Source: Siphonodentalium dalli
Taxonomy: Eukaryota > Mollusca > Scaphopoda > Gadilida > Siphonodentaliidae
Reading direction: 5' to 3'
Assembly: GCA_032622095.1 (NCBI GenBank)
Contig: CP136069.1
Location: 121,200,126 to 121,264,125 of the forward strand
Length of the DNA stretch: 64,000 nt
Of this stretch, positions 22,440 to 35,189 are shown piece after piece (position 1 is the first letter of the stretch; each line of letters opens with the position of its first letter). The position numbers were made by a program, and so were the translations under genes. The notes under the pieces are model-generated. The model made no database searches. It was given only the letters and a program-made list of their open reading frames with translations, and was not told the origin of the DNA.

Positions 22440-22545
22440 AGACAGTATGGGACCGTCAAACTGATGAAACGGTATGGAACCGTCGATTATGGCGGCCAGA
22501 AACCGTCGAACCGACAGTAACTTCTAACAGTGTCATGGGAAATGT
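22440..22545. repeat. ACCGTC-rich short palindromic segment
   Basis: Repeated ACCGTC/GACGGT words end in TTCTAACAGTG, the same end word seen in reverse at about 625-650. It may be a second decayed copy of the element in the left flank. Confidence 0.35.
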
Positions 22546-22869
22546 AATAGTGACACTCAATACCCCGAATGGTGCTAGTTTTATCCCTTTTTCGAAACCG
22601 AAACAATGTTGAGTAAATGCTTACGTTGGATAAAAATTGCGGCCAAACTCAGTTATATTGAAATATTATCAACAACATCGGCAAAACACTACTATGAATG
22701 TTCAAAGCAAAACGTCTCCAAATTTGTCGTTATTTTTGTCTCCCTGCTGCTGCTGACATAACTGATATGTATTTTTTAAGCTCTTCAGATAAACTTAATC
22801 TGTTTCACATGTCTTGATTTCCCTGAAAAGTAACATAACTATGGAATCCTATTAGGGCCACTTGCTAAT

Positions 22870-23040
22870 GGTGCTTTCGGCGCGCGCGGAAAGCGACAAA
22901 AGGTGCGCCAAATATATATAGTAACGCACCGAAAGCGACAAAATGTGCGCCGTTAGCGTTGTTGCGCGCACATTTTGTCGCTTTCGGCGCGCCGAAACAT
23001 GCGCTAATATCGCACATTTTGAAAGCGACAAAATGTGCGT
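22870..23040. repeat. Palindromic cluster of GAAAGCGACAAAATGTGCGC
   Basis: Four copies of the 20-base word or its complement occur in alternating orientation within 170 bp, giving a GC-rich self-complementary island like the MITEs at 13741 and 14560. Terminal repeats and a target duplication could not be placed. Confidence 0.6.
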
Positions 23041-23206
23041 TTCAAACTGTAACAAATGTCAAATATGTGCACAAAAGGTCTTTAGTAAAACATTTGCACG
23101 AGGTTGTAAAAAACGCGTTGTTTTGCCTCTCGGAACACCCACCCACCCCGGCATACCTTCCTACAAATGTTTTATTACCCCCCCCCCCTGATTATGGCAT
23201 AAATAA

Positions 23207-23345
23207 AATACACCCATAGTAGCCGACAGTACAAAATTTTCACCACTCATGTATTGTGATTTTAACAACTCGCCAAAATGCTCGTGGTTAAAACCACAAC
23301 CACTCGTGCTGAAAAGTTGGTATTCTCGGCTACTGTGGGTGTATT
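23207..23345. repeat. 139-bp foldback (AATACACCC termini)
   Basis: Arms of about 45 bp: AATACACCCATAGTAGCCGA on the left pairs with its complement TCGGCTACTGTGGGTGTATT at the right end; the inner arm is about 70% matched. Confidence 0.65.
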
Positions 23346-23380
23346 CTATATTAAATATGTCCGGGGTATGGTCCCCGAAT

Positions 23381-23720
23381 CAGTGACGTGGCTAAAGTTC
23401 CTACGTTGTGGAGTGTTAACCATTAATTTTGAAACCACCCCCTTGATCTAGACACCAAATTCCCAGCTTCGCGAGTTTCCATTTGCAATCCTCGCTTTGG
23501 ATTGAAACTTTCCAACTTGCATCAAGGCGTTCCAACTGTTGGATATTTCCAACCTGACAAAGACTGGAAAATTTCCTAATATTATGGTGTTCATTTCAAA
23601 CAAAACATTTGACTAAAGTCTAAGAGTTGAACCATATGCTACTGTTGGCACAAAAACAACAAATTTCCCACTGATTATTGGAAAATCAAACAAATTCAAC
23701 CTACGAATGTAAAATTAACA
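23381..23720. mobile_element. hAT-family MITE fragment
   Basis: The left end CAGTGACGTGGCTAAAGTT resembles the family terminus CAGGGACGTGGC. The TTTCCAAC(C/T)TG phrases, a GGAAAATTTCC word and GGAAAATCAAAC follow as in the reference copy at 58041. The right end was not found. Confidence 0.5.
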
Positions 23721-26700
23721 ATCAATAGTGTGTCAGGCAGACAGTTGCGAACTGCTTCTGATACCAACTCTTAACCTGTTCCATTGTTACACCAAAGAAG
23801 CACGTCATATTGATATGTTGTGTAAATTGTCGCATTTAATTGCATCTGTTCTCAAGAAAATATTAGGTTATCACACTAAAGGAGAATATAGACGTAACAT
23901 TGAGTTAATATTATATATTGGGGCGTGGTTAAGTTTTGTTTTGGGGACCTTTTATCCATTCCCCACAAACGACCAATGATTACAGGGGCGTTACCACATT
24001 TACTCAAAACCAAAAAATATTATCCTACACAATAATAGACATGAGTATGTGTTATTTGGTTGGGGTAATGTTTTGTTTGAGGACATATGGGTCGTGGCGA
24101 CATCGACAACTTTCGTCAAAATTCAAGTTCCAATTATTTTGAAAGCTCAGGTTGGAAAATTTAAGACAAAAATAGGTTAAGATTAATCAAATTAGAGTTT
24201 GATTTTTCAATCCGTATTAATTTTGTGAAAAATATATTTGTTCTTTTAGTCCAATGGCTTCTACAATAGACTACCCATTTTGAAATGTTTAAATCAATTT
24301 GGCGATATGACCAATATACAAGCAGTACCGCATGCATAACGTTCGAATAATTATACATAAAGTAGAAGCAAGCCATGTGTTATGTATGTTAAGATATAAC
24401 TATGGAATTTACTGTCGAAGATGATGCTATCAAGTCAACTAAGAGGAGATCTAGAGGTGACATACATAGTGTTCAACAATGCACTAATATCCAAGAACGC
24501 GACTTATTAGTCCAGTTAAAGTAACGAGTGCAGTGTACAAGACGCAAGAAGTTGGCATTGTCCGAATAATGAACCTTGCAAATGCACGGATGGAATTCCA
24601 GTATTGGTCAAGTTCTGATCAAGGGGTGTATGTGTGAAAATGTTAACTGCAAAGAACGTTCTTTAAGTAAAGTTGTAATCTGTTGCAATCGGGACTTTGT
24701 AATATTTACATGTTATCCTGCTGCTGGATATAATTTTGTATAAGCTACTGCAAGAGAATCCGATCAATGTCTGCTCGTCTGGCGAAACCATCAAAGGTTT
24801 GGGAGGATAACAACGTACTTGTGCCAGTGTGCGAGCATGGTATTTTGTGTTGCACACATAATGTGAATATTATTGCACGTCAATGCGACCGTCAGAACGT
24901 CATACACGATTTGAATTTATAATATTACTTGGATGGCAGGTCTGATTTGTCCTGCATTGTGCATTCAAGCAGATGCCACAACTCGGCATCCAATAATATA
25001 TCAAAATATCGGCGCTGAACTGATGTGGGTTATTTTCTGTTTTCTTAATTACATCAGAAATATATTCTTTAGACTATATAAAGAATAGTCAACAACGACC
25101 ATGCCTGCAACAACACAAGGATAACCCACATGGTAAATTCCAGATATTCAAGGAGGTGAATATAAACTGGTTTCTCTTACGATTATATGTCTTCGGACGA
25201 ATTTCCAATCAATGTTCTACAAAACAAGACAGCCAAACAGCGACATTATACATATAGCTTCTTCTGCAGAACTGCAAACAACTGGAACAATATATAGTGG
25301 CTATATCTCTTGGAGATGACTGATTATTATTTCTTCAAGAGAAATCTGCTAGTTTAATTTAAATTTAGTGACACAACATCATGTTGATTGCCATTATATG
25401 ACTATAATTATCAGTCCACACAAACTCGTTCGATGGGCCTGAGGGCCTTTTTCGAGTATATCATGTAAATGTAAAACAGATGCGTCATGCAAGCGAATTT
25501 CTGAATACGTATGTATGCGAACGCTGAATCCAGTTCATGACAAATCAAGGAAATATTATATATCATAATATGTTCGATTCGAATAAATAAATTTGCGTTC
25601 ATAAAATAATCTATATGGGTCGACACCTTTTCTAAGTTGTAATGTTCACGAATTGTGGCTAATCTGAACGAATGGAGAACAGCCATGTTTACATAACATT
25701 CAAAAACATAGATATTGTGAGATATTTAACTATTGACTGTCCATAACTGGCCATAAATCGACTTCTTTGCTATCTGTTTACGTATGTTTCTAATATGGTG
25801 GAAGGAGCTATCTTTCAGAGCTTAGTTGTATCGTTTGCTGCATTCGCGGAGAAAAATGTGACTATTACGCCCCCCGGGTGTATAATCAGCTACTGTTTCT
25901 TGGTATTCAATGGGCGCATGGAGGTTTTATTTATAGAAATGGGGATTTTTTGGGTCACATTAAAAGTTGTAGTGCGACCCAGAGGCCGAGTCCGATAAAA
26001 GGTGTGGTTGTGAATTTCAATTTCGTTTATTGTCGTTTACATTATTATTTCATGCAGCGGGCGTCTCTCGAGACATGCTTGATTGACCCATTGTTTGTTA
26101 TTCGCATGCCAAGAAGTGCGAGCCGATTAATTCTAACGGGAATTCGCGCGTTAACCATTAGCGCACTGCGCGTTGTATTTCTATTGTTCATTAACCTGCT
26201 TTGTTGCATTGTTATTTGAACATATTTCGTTTATTTTCACGTGACATAAATCGGAATGCTATCTACTATTATACTGCACGGGTATTTGAGGATGGTATAA
26301 GAAATTTAATTAGAACATGAATCCTACGAGGTGTTTGTTTATATCGGTGTCCAATGTTTTTGTTATTGTTTTGTCCAAGTACGTTCTGGCATAGGTACGT
26401 TTTATCGGACATCCCCTATTGGGTCAATGTTACTCACGAATTACTGTGAACGAAGTATGGACGTCCGATAGGATTTTAAGGTAGTCATCTACACAGGAAA
26501 GTGTGCAGGAAGTTTACCAATTTTGTCGACTTGATAGTATACCATCGTTATAATTTCATAAATTTCATTTATAATGCGTAATAATTTTGGCAACATTTCT
26601 CGCCGAATGTGTTCGCTATTAAATGCCCTTATTGGATTATCGATGGTGAATAGAAAAGTTCACCGCGCACAGAGTAATGATAAATAATAGTTTGTTCGTG

Positions 26701-27659
26701 CACGGACAATATCCACCATGCGGTCTAAAACTCTCCTTATATAATACACCATATTAAACTTTATCGGGGCATCAATGTGCTCCCGAAGAGACTGCATCAG
26801 TGATAAACGGTGTGGCATTTTGTTTGGTCATTTTCAGCGCATGCATTCGCAAGCAATTAGACTTATGCTAGTATGCGACAAATTGCAAATCGCAACATAT
26901 GTAAAGTCGTGCGAATTCATGCTTTCTCCATCCATCCGGAAACTACTAGCCAAGAGATCGACAGAAAATCTGGACAAAAGGCAACTAGTCGATATAAAAA
27001 TAGTCGATGGACACAATGCGTGCTATAGTTTTATGATTAGTGATATCGCTGGTACTATGACACTATGAGCTAACACAATCTCACATATTTCACTAAGATC
27101 AACGACAGATTATTGTAGATTTCTTACAGGCGACAGATCGCATGTGCACGATTCACAATAAGTGTATCATGGTATGGCTGACTTAAAATATGATTAACCA
27201 ATCGTAAGTTGCGAGTTTGGTCGTTTATCATAGATATCCAATCGTTAGTCGATATGTTAACTTGACGAGCAATTGCCAGTGCAAGGTTACTCATTACATT
27301 GTGTGTTTGTAAAGTGTGTATGTGAGTACAAATCATGGTCATATCGAGTACTACAACTGATTTTGGTGATCTTTGTTTTTAATAATCACAACCGTTCAGT
27401 TTGTGAAAACAAAATATTATTTTTCTGTTACAACATTATATCGATATTGTGACCATCCTATGATTCCAAACGCCCCTCGTGTCATTACATATCGAGAGAG
27501 ACAGAGACTTAGTTATAGTGGACTCCTGTATCTATAGGCGAGATACCATTGATCTTGTTAAGTACATGTGGTTTGCTAATGTTGCCTATAATCCCGCCAG
27601 TATCACTCAATGTGACACTTCGTGTACATCGCTCATCAACGTTGGTCAGAGACTTTCTG
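23721..27659. other. Long unassigned stretch
   Basis: About 3.9 kb in which I see no recognisable gene, RNA or repeat. ORFs up to 113 residues (25878-26219 plus, 25411-25686 minus, 26775-27068 plus) lack motifs and have no consistent splice context. Intronic or intergenic host DNA is the simplest reading. Confidence 0.4.
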
Positions 27660-27912
27660 GCAAATATGGCTTGGTGGCGACTCGCCCCTCCCTATTTTGA
27701 AGAGATGTAAGGTGCCAGGCGTTTATTTCCCAACACCCCTAAACCCCATATTGCCATGTCCCTGTTCGTGGTATTTCCAGCTGGTAATACAATTCCACAG
27801 GGGGCGAACCGACCCCTTATCAATACGTTCATGTGTAGCAGATGTGGGCATATGAACCGGTTTAAGGTAGTGACAATCGAATATGTATGTTGAGCACCCC
27901 ATACCACGACCC
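27660..27912. mobile_element. Decayed hAT-family MITE fragments
   Basis: The GTGCCAGG and AACACCCCTAAACCCCATAT phrases lead to TTGCCATGTCCCTG (27752-27764), a diverged right terminus. A second GAGCACCCCATACCACGACCCT end lies at about 27891-27912. Confidence 0.45.
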
Positions 27913-28299
27913 TCTAGTCACGTTCCTTAACGTTGTAGCTTTCAATACATTTTCATAGTACTCTAAACTGCTTTGTAATTGGGAAATGATAGCGTTTACA
28001 AGAAAACGTAATATTTGTGATTTATGTTTGTAATATGTTCATAGTATTAGCGGAATGAGAAATTGTTATTTCTTACAAACAATTGTGGATTCTAACAAAC
28101 AAAACTTGTCATAGTATTGACCCCTGGCCTACTGCATCATAACATAAATCTATGCACGTTCTTGCAATTGGAACACAGACAAACAATTGGGTTTTTAGTG
28201 TGGGGTTATCTTCCAAAGTAAGGGAACATAATTTAGCCAAAAGGGCCCCCGGGGAAGTGGTCTCAGTCGGTATAAGGGCATGCACATGATATGCATCAT

Positions 28300-28430
28300 A
28301 TTAGTAAGCCATCGTTAATTTGGCACCTACTGGTATTTTTATTAGTAAGCCATCGTTAATTTGGCACCTACTGGTATTTTTATTAGTAAGCCATCCCACG
28401 TTAATTTGGCACCTACTGGTATTTTTATTT
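28300..28430 (+). repeat. 41-bp tandem repeat, three copies
   Basis: The unit begins ATTAGTAAGCCATCGTTAA and ends CTACTGGTATTTTT. Copies start at 28300, 28341 and 28382, the last with a 4-base insertion. The near identity of the copies indicates recent expansion. Confidence 0.9.
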
Positions 28431-28829
28431 TAAACTGTCACTCTCACTACCACACGGACAACAATGCGAAAATGCATCAATGGATATATTCATCTCTACT
28501 TGATTCTCAGCATACTAAGGAGTAGAAGCCGGTGACGTATAAGAAGAATTATTAACCATTAGACGCTGATTGCGACGCTGGTTCTCTTTCATCCATCATA
28601 TTTCTGATCCATATAATACTTAAAGAATTATCTGTGTTCATGTATCAGTCGCTTAACGAGGATCGGCAGTTTATATGTGTAGCGGAGTTATTTTCTTGTA
28701 CAACAACGGCACCATCCCCTTGAACAGAATATGAGACAATACACTATGAGAATTGTTATATTTAACTGCATGACACTATCTGGTGACCCTGTTCAAGTCA
28801 AAATAACAATTAATATTACAATCACTGTT

Positions 28830-29085
28830 CTTTTGAATTCCTTGTATCGTGGAGCTGTCTACAATTCATATAATGGGAATAGGTGACATTTGTTTTCAAA
28901 TTTGTTATAATTATCTCTCTTCCCGTCCCTGGCCCACAGACAACACCACACACTTATATTCCTGGTGTTATGGATTTGTCTACAGATTGGTTTGATGGAA
29001 ATCAACAAAATATGCTTTACAAACATTGCTGTCCTCCTCTAACCCCGTCTTTGACTCGGACGTCATCGGTTTAGCACTTTAAAAA
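28830..29085 (+). repeat. Diverged copy of the 5215-6790 repeat unit
   Basis: It contains ATTCCT(T/G)GT, TTGGTTTGATGGAAATC and TCTTTGACTCGGACG in the order of one dimer unit of the array in the DIRS-nested element. It is a single isolated, older-looking copy. Confidence 0.5.
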
Positions 29086-29384
29086 TTCACGATCCTTAAA
29101 CAAATATAAAAAAATACTTGCAATCACCACTATTCATATGGCACAGGCATGACGACAATACACAGGCATGGCGACAATACTTAGAAGCATCCATCCCTTA
29201 CACGTTGAAAAAAATACAAAATATGACAATATAGAACGCTCTTTATTACCTACCGCTGTTGTTAAATGAAAGAATGGACGCTCAGTGCTTTTTTTCTTGG
29301 CTGACACAAATTCAAAACGTGTTGAAACTTCCTGTTTTCAATGTCGATAATGGCCATCAAATCATCCTATGTGAATGCTAATGG

Positions 29385-29505
29385 GTAGAATATATGATTT
29401 TCTGGTATATAATACGTATGGGTGGTTGTTTGTGGTGTCGAATAGGACATGACATCAATAGGCCGCATCATTGTGTTCATTGTGTCACGAGCGTGCGTAT
29501 AATCC
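29385..29505 (+). repeat. ~120-bp direct repeat, first copy
   Basis: TTCTGGTATA(T/G)A, CGTAT, GGTTGTTT and TGTCGAAT(A/C)GGACATG, followed by CATCATTGT, parallel 29943-30065. The two copies bracket a minisatellite and AT-rich spacer. Confidence 0.7.
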
Positions 29506-29786
29506 TCCCCAACATTAGTTGATTTGACCCAATAATTAAGTATTTATTCACCAAATGTTGAGTTAAAAAAATCGGCTAACGCAGGAGTGAAATTAATATT
29601 GGATAAATTGGTACCCTGCGTTCAGTAAAAACATTGCCCAAAATTGGATAAGATTAACCCAAATTGGGTAGCATATGCTTTACCTAAAAAAACGCAATAA
29701 GTTACTAAACGTTCGCGTGGTGCTATATGCAACATTGTGTTGGATAAAAACATTACCCGATTTGGATACAATTTTACTCTACGCGA

Positions 29787-29949
29787 TTTGCAGTGTATGT
29801 TCGTGGCTAGGAGCTATTATTTGCAGTGTATGCTCGTGGCTAGGAGCTATTATTTACAGTGTATGCTCGTGGCTAGGAGCTATTATTTACAGTGTATGCT
29901 CGTGGCTAGGAGCTATTATTTACAGTGTATGCTCGTGGCTAGGAGCTAA
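29787..29949 (+). repeat. 33-bp minisatellite, five copies
   Basis: The unit CAGTGTATGCTCGTGGCTAG then GAGCTATTATTTA repeats five times with two substitutions. Because the unit is 33 bp, the frame stays open and gives an 11-residue repeat containing CSWLGAII inside the apparent ORF 29675-30016. I regard that ORF as a by-product of the repeat, not a gene. Confidence 0.9.
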
Positions 29950-30065
29950 TATGTTCTGGTATAGAACACGTATAGATGGTTGTTTTCTAGTGTCGAATCG
30001 GACATGGCATGAATAAACCACATCATTGTATTAATTGCGCCACGAACGTGTGTATACGCGTTTTG
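29943..30065 (+). repeat. ~120-bp direct repeat, second copy
   Basis: Parallel to 29385-29505 with about 80% agreement by eye. It begins inside the last minisatellite unit. Confidence 0.7.
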
Positions 30066-30733
30066 TGGGAATCAACGTCGAATATTTCTTCTATTAATTT
30101 TGGTGAAGAACCACGACCCCATCCACACCAATGACCCAGATAGGGACACTTTCGCTAGTTTTAAACCCACAAATGTTACGGCCGTTAGACCTATTTGGTG
30201 TCCTATATATGGCCACATCAATTTATTTAGTGGACTTTCAGACAGACACCAACACATTCGAAAATATCTAGATACAAGATGAAACCATACTGCATGTATC
30301 GCTTCAAATAATGAGATCTGAACCTGCCACCTGCATTATTGTGACTCACTTTCCGGTTACTTTGGGGAGAAACTGTTGTTTTGCGAATGGAAGAGTTATA
30401 TCAAACAACATTAATAATATCAAAATCGATCTAAACTAAGAATTCATTGGACATGGGAGTTTTGCAATCACGAATTGTCATTTCAATGTTTGGCATTTCA
30501 GGCAAAAATGTTACATAACGATTGCATACAAGACCATTTTATTCGGTATTTATCAGACCAAGTTGCAGATGATCCGTGGAATTTTACAAAATAATCGCTT
30601 ATTATCAGGACGTACTTCACCTCTAGGATTTATAGATAGTAGATTTTAGAAGTAAAGTATGCGCAACAATTATTACCATTGATTGGATACTCCCAACTTG
30701 TCCTATAGTATTTACAGATCATCAATATTATTA
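30066..30733. other. Unassigned stretch
   Basis: Nothing recognisable. The short ORFs on opposite strands at 30072-30282 overlap each other and lack motifs. Confidence 0.4.
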
Positions 30734-31009
30734 GTCCAGGAGATATTGGCAAACCTCTGCACCCCCAGGACTCAACTTTACCCCACTAATTTTCTTCCTT
30801 AAGGTCTCCTCTAATTTTATTCACTTGTTAACAAGAAAAAAAAGTGGCCGCAGAGACTCCAGACAAGATGGCGTCCATCATGGCGGCCATTTTTTGTATA
30901 TGCACCAGGTCTCTTTGATCGCCGTTATAGTAAAGATGATGTCACATGCGGTCTTGTTTTCCGTTCGATTCGTTATGGTGATATACAACCCTTACAAATT
31001 AGCCAAAAA

Positions 31010-31960
31010 TCCGACACAAAACTCCAATATGGCGGCCAAGATGGCCGCCGAAATGTGAAAATTTGCTATTTTTCGGACATTTCACCACCTTTCGTTTGTC
31101 TCTGTGGGAAAATATTGGCACCTTGACGTGATTTTATACATTTATCGTCTAGAAGAGTCATTGACGAATACAGAGGGACCATAATATTCATTCCTTGGCG
31201 GATATTTTTGTCCGATATCACGTTTTCCCAATTGCCGGTATAATCCGGTCAAAGCCAAAACGACGCTAATAACGCAATGTCTGTTTCGAATCAATGAGTG
31301 TTATTGCTATTATTACTCCAGCCATGATTATATATGTGCAGGAGATACTCGAGCTATGATTCCTCTTATACCTGAGTTGAGTAATATTCACCCAAATCCA
31401 AGATGGCGGCCAAAATGGCCACCAGAAATAGAAAAATCGCCGAAAATCGCTGATTTTAACATCAGTGAGAGTTATTGTCACGACAACTCCACACCTGCTT
31501 ACTATTGTGAGTTGGGAACACTTAGTCGAATAACTGTCCATATGTTGCATCCAAATAAAGTCCCCCAAATCCAAAATGGCGCCCACAATGGCGGACAATT
31601 TTTGAAAAATCACCGAAATTCCCTCATGTTCACATCATTGGGCATTATTGTCGAGAAAACTCCACACATGCTGACAGTTGAGTTGTAAATACTGAGGTGA
31701 AGTAATTACCTTTCATCCCATGCAAGAAATGGTTTTCCAAATATAAGATGGCGGCCAAAATGGCGACCGATATTTGAAAACACGCCTACATTCCTTTACT
31801 TTCTTACGATGGGCGTTATTGTTTCGCGAATTCTACCCACCATCACATGTTGATATGGAATATTGGTATGAAGTATTCATTTGAGTTTGGCAATTGATAC
31901 TCAAGGTCAAGATGGAAGCTAAACTGGAGGCCAGAAATTGAAAAGAAATCAATTTTCAAC
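31010..31960 (+). repeat. ~175-bp tandem units with AAGATGGCGGCCAAAATGG core, left arm
   Basis: Diverged units have their cores at about 31025, 31400, 31575, 31748 and 31910, each followed by GAAAA and a TATTGTC..GA..ACTCCAC phrase. The mirrored array lies at about 34560-35110 and 37620-37820 on the other strand. The core resembles the YY1 consensus AAGATGGCGGC (established motif; function here unknown). Confidence 0.7.
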
Positions 31961-34900
31961 TTTTTTTCATAGTATCGACGAAACCATATATTAGTTCAAC
32001 TTAAAACGTATCAAAACGCATAACATTGATCGTGTCCTTCTGGAAGTACGAACACCCACACTTAATATAGCGATGTGTCATTTCGAAATCCATTTTACAC
32101 TTCGCGCCGATAATGGCCGTAACCGTAGGTGCGCCGAATAGCCATATTAGAACAGTTACCTGGTAAAAGATTCTGATTTGCCACGTCCTTAATGATCTGG
32201 ACCAGTTTCCATTTCTTTGCCTGATAAATCTAGGTCGCTCACACCGACAAAGTATTCAACACTTCCCGTGAGAAGGGTCCCTTTAATCATAACCTTTCAA
32301 ACAATTAATTTCCCGGTGTCTGGCTTAAGATTTTAGATGCTTGCTAAATATGGGATTTGTTCGTTATCTTGAACTAGAAAGGCATATGGTCGATAAGTAT
32401 ACAAGCTTACAGAAGGTCATCTCTATGTATGTCTTTCTCATACCCCGTGGGGATAATGACATGTATACCTGGCGAACTTCCCAGTTAACTAGTCACTTCT
32501 CAATAGATGGTTCAACTCACAAACATAGCGAACGTATTGGCATACGTGGACAACTTCGGCAGTGTTTCGGAGGTAGCTAGCTGTTTCATTCCATTGGACA
32601 GATGCCCATCTGCTAAGGAGAATACCATAATGTACCGACTACCCACACTTCTTGACCATGATCCTAAGCAAACTGACGTCCCGCAGTCGTCTCGTCGAAT
32701 AGCTCCCAGCAGAGAAGAACAATACTCGCGGTGCTAGTTTGTGGACATGCGCCATGACAGTGGGAATGAAATGGGCCACGGTATACAACCCTACACCAGG
32801 TGCATGTTTCAATATAGAATGTCATGCGTGTTGGTCTTTTTGGTGTGGTAAGATTGTATTTCCACATCCGTTTCAAGGCCGTTCTGTATCAACATGACCA
32901 GACGTATACTTTTGTCTGGATATACTATCCTAGCCAGTCGGATGGGCTAAAGGATAATATCTTTATGGAATGAAGGTATGCATTGTTGTTATGATCTCTC
33001 AGGGTTAGTGTCAGTATATGGGTGGTATTATTCAAGAAAATGTCTGGAACTGTGGTGCATTTATTTCACTGTGTGTTTAAAAAAACAATTTATAGTCTCG
33101 ATGGCAATGGATGAGAACGTTGGTGAACGTGACCTTTATGATAATATAGCTTTATATTATATAACTTTAGAATATAGTAGTTAAGATGTCTCATGCAGGA
33201 CAATGGTTTTGAATGGTGATGTTACCAATAAATCACTTGGTGTACCCAGCGTAGGTTAAACTGAATGCAATATCTCATCAAAGTAACATTCCTCTAGATG
33301 TTCTTCGCGTTGAACATTTCACCCTTGTGTTGATGGCATTGTATTTTCTTGAACCATACCGACCACCACCCAGCGTGAGTATGACATATTATCGGTAACT
33401 ATCAAATGCATCGTCCTGAAGACTACATCCCAGTCTGGTGGGGCTTATATAGTAGTAGCCAATGGTACACGTCTGGTTCGTTGATTAAGAACGGCATCCA
33501 AGCTGATTGAAAGATGCAATCTTAGCATACAAGGAAAGCAAAGCCACATGAGATCATGTCTGAATCTAAAACATACCCAAAGAAGGGGTGGTGCAGCCAT
33601 GGTCCAATTTCATTTCCACTATCATGACACATGCCCACAAACTAGCACCGCATGTATTGTTATTATCTGCTTGGATCTGTATGGTGAGACGATTGATGGA
33701 CGCCACCAGGACTGTTCTTATGATCATGGTCAAGACGTGTGGGTATATTATGCATTATGGTCTTCTACGCCTTAGCAGAAAGGCATCTGTCAAATGTTAG
33801 GCTTTCAACATTCGAAGCCATATACAGAAGTTGTCCGGCTACGTCAGTACGTGAATATGTGAATTGGTGAACCATATCTCGAGAAGTGGCTGGATGGGAA
33901 GATCACCAGATGTACAGTTTGTTATCCACATTAGATAACCAAATCTGAAAAATACGCAGATAGAGAGGTCCTTCTGAAAGCTAGTATACGTATCGACCGC
34001 ATACATTTGTAGTTTATCACGCAAGATGACGCTCAGATCCCATATGCAGCATCTGAATTATACCACAAGCTACCACGAATGAAGCTCGCCAAGAATAAGG
34101 ATAATAATTCCCAGCTTTCGAGACAAACACATGAGCTTGACACCGGCATATGTGTTGTTTGAAACATTCCGATTAGTGGGACCCTTCTACCAGGGAGTGT
34201 AGAAAACTGTTGGTGTGAGCGAGATAGATTAATGTGACGAGACGGATGCTGATCCAGATAATGCTGAATGTGGCAAATCAGAATAAGCTCAGGTACTGTT
34301 GTTTTGATTATTGGAAGTCATAATATGACTATTCGGCACACCCATACACGGTTACGGCCATTATGGGCGCTTAGTGGAGAATGGATTTCGAAATGCCACA
34401 TCGCGATTATTGTGGGTTTTCATCCTCCCAGAAGGCGACGACCTATGTTGGAACTAACATATGGCTTATGTACCGTTTCGACCAATCCATACATATTGAT
34501 ATTATGACAAAAAGTTGAAATTAGTATGTGACAATTTCGACTTATTTTCGATTTCTGGCCGCCAGCCTGGCAGTCATCTTGACTGTGATAGTTGGCCAAA
34601 CTCAAATGAATACTTCATATCAATGTTCCATATGAATACTTTATATCAATGTTCCATATGGGTAGAATTCGCGAAACAATAACGCCCATAGTAAGAAAGT
34701 AAAGGAATGTAAGCTTGTTTTCAAAGTTCGGACGCCATTTTGGCCACCATCTTCGATTTGGAAAACAATTTCCTTCATCAGATGCAAGGTAATTACTTCA
34801 CCTCAGTATTTACAACTTAACTGTCAGCATGTGTGGAGTTTTCTCGACAATAATGCCCAATGATGTGAACATGAGGGAATTTCGGTGATTTTTCAAAAAT

Positions 34901-35189
34901 TGTCCGCCATTGTGGGTGCCATTTTGGATTTGGGGGACTTTTATTTGAATGCAATATAAGGACAGTTATTCTACTAAGTGTTCCCAACTCACAATAGTAA
35001 GCAGGTGTGGAGTTGTCGTGACAATAACTTTCACTGATGTTAAAATCAGCGATTTTCGGCGATTTTTCTATTTCTGGTGGCCATTTTGGCCACCATCTTG
35101 GATTTGGGTGAATATTCCTCAACTCAGGTATAAGAGGAATCCTAGACCGAGTATCTCCTGCACATATATAATCATGGCTGGAGTAATAA

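Noticed and set aside
28300-28430. CRISPR-like array
   Set aside because: Three contiguous tandem units without unique spacers in a eukaryotic repeat-rich region.
29675-30016. 113-residue repeat protein with CSWLGAII repeats
   Set aside because: The open frame is a consequence of a 33-bp minisatellite; no start context or domain beyond the repeat.
30825-31058. Conserved 77-residue protein, mirrored at 37626-37859
   Set aside because: Conservation is explained by the inverted arms of the foldback; the frame covers ATGGCGGCC repeats and has no domain.
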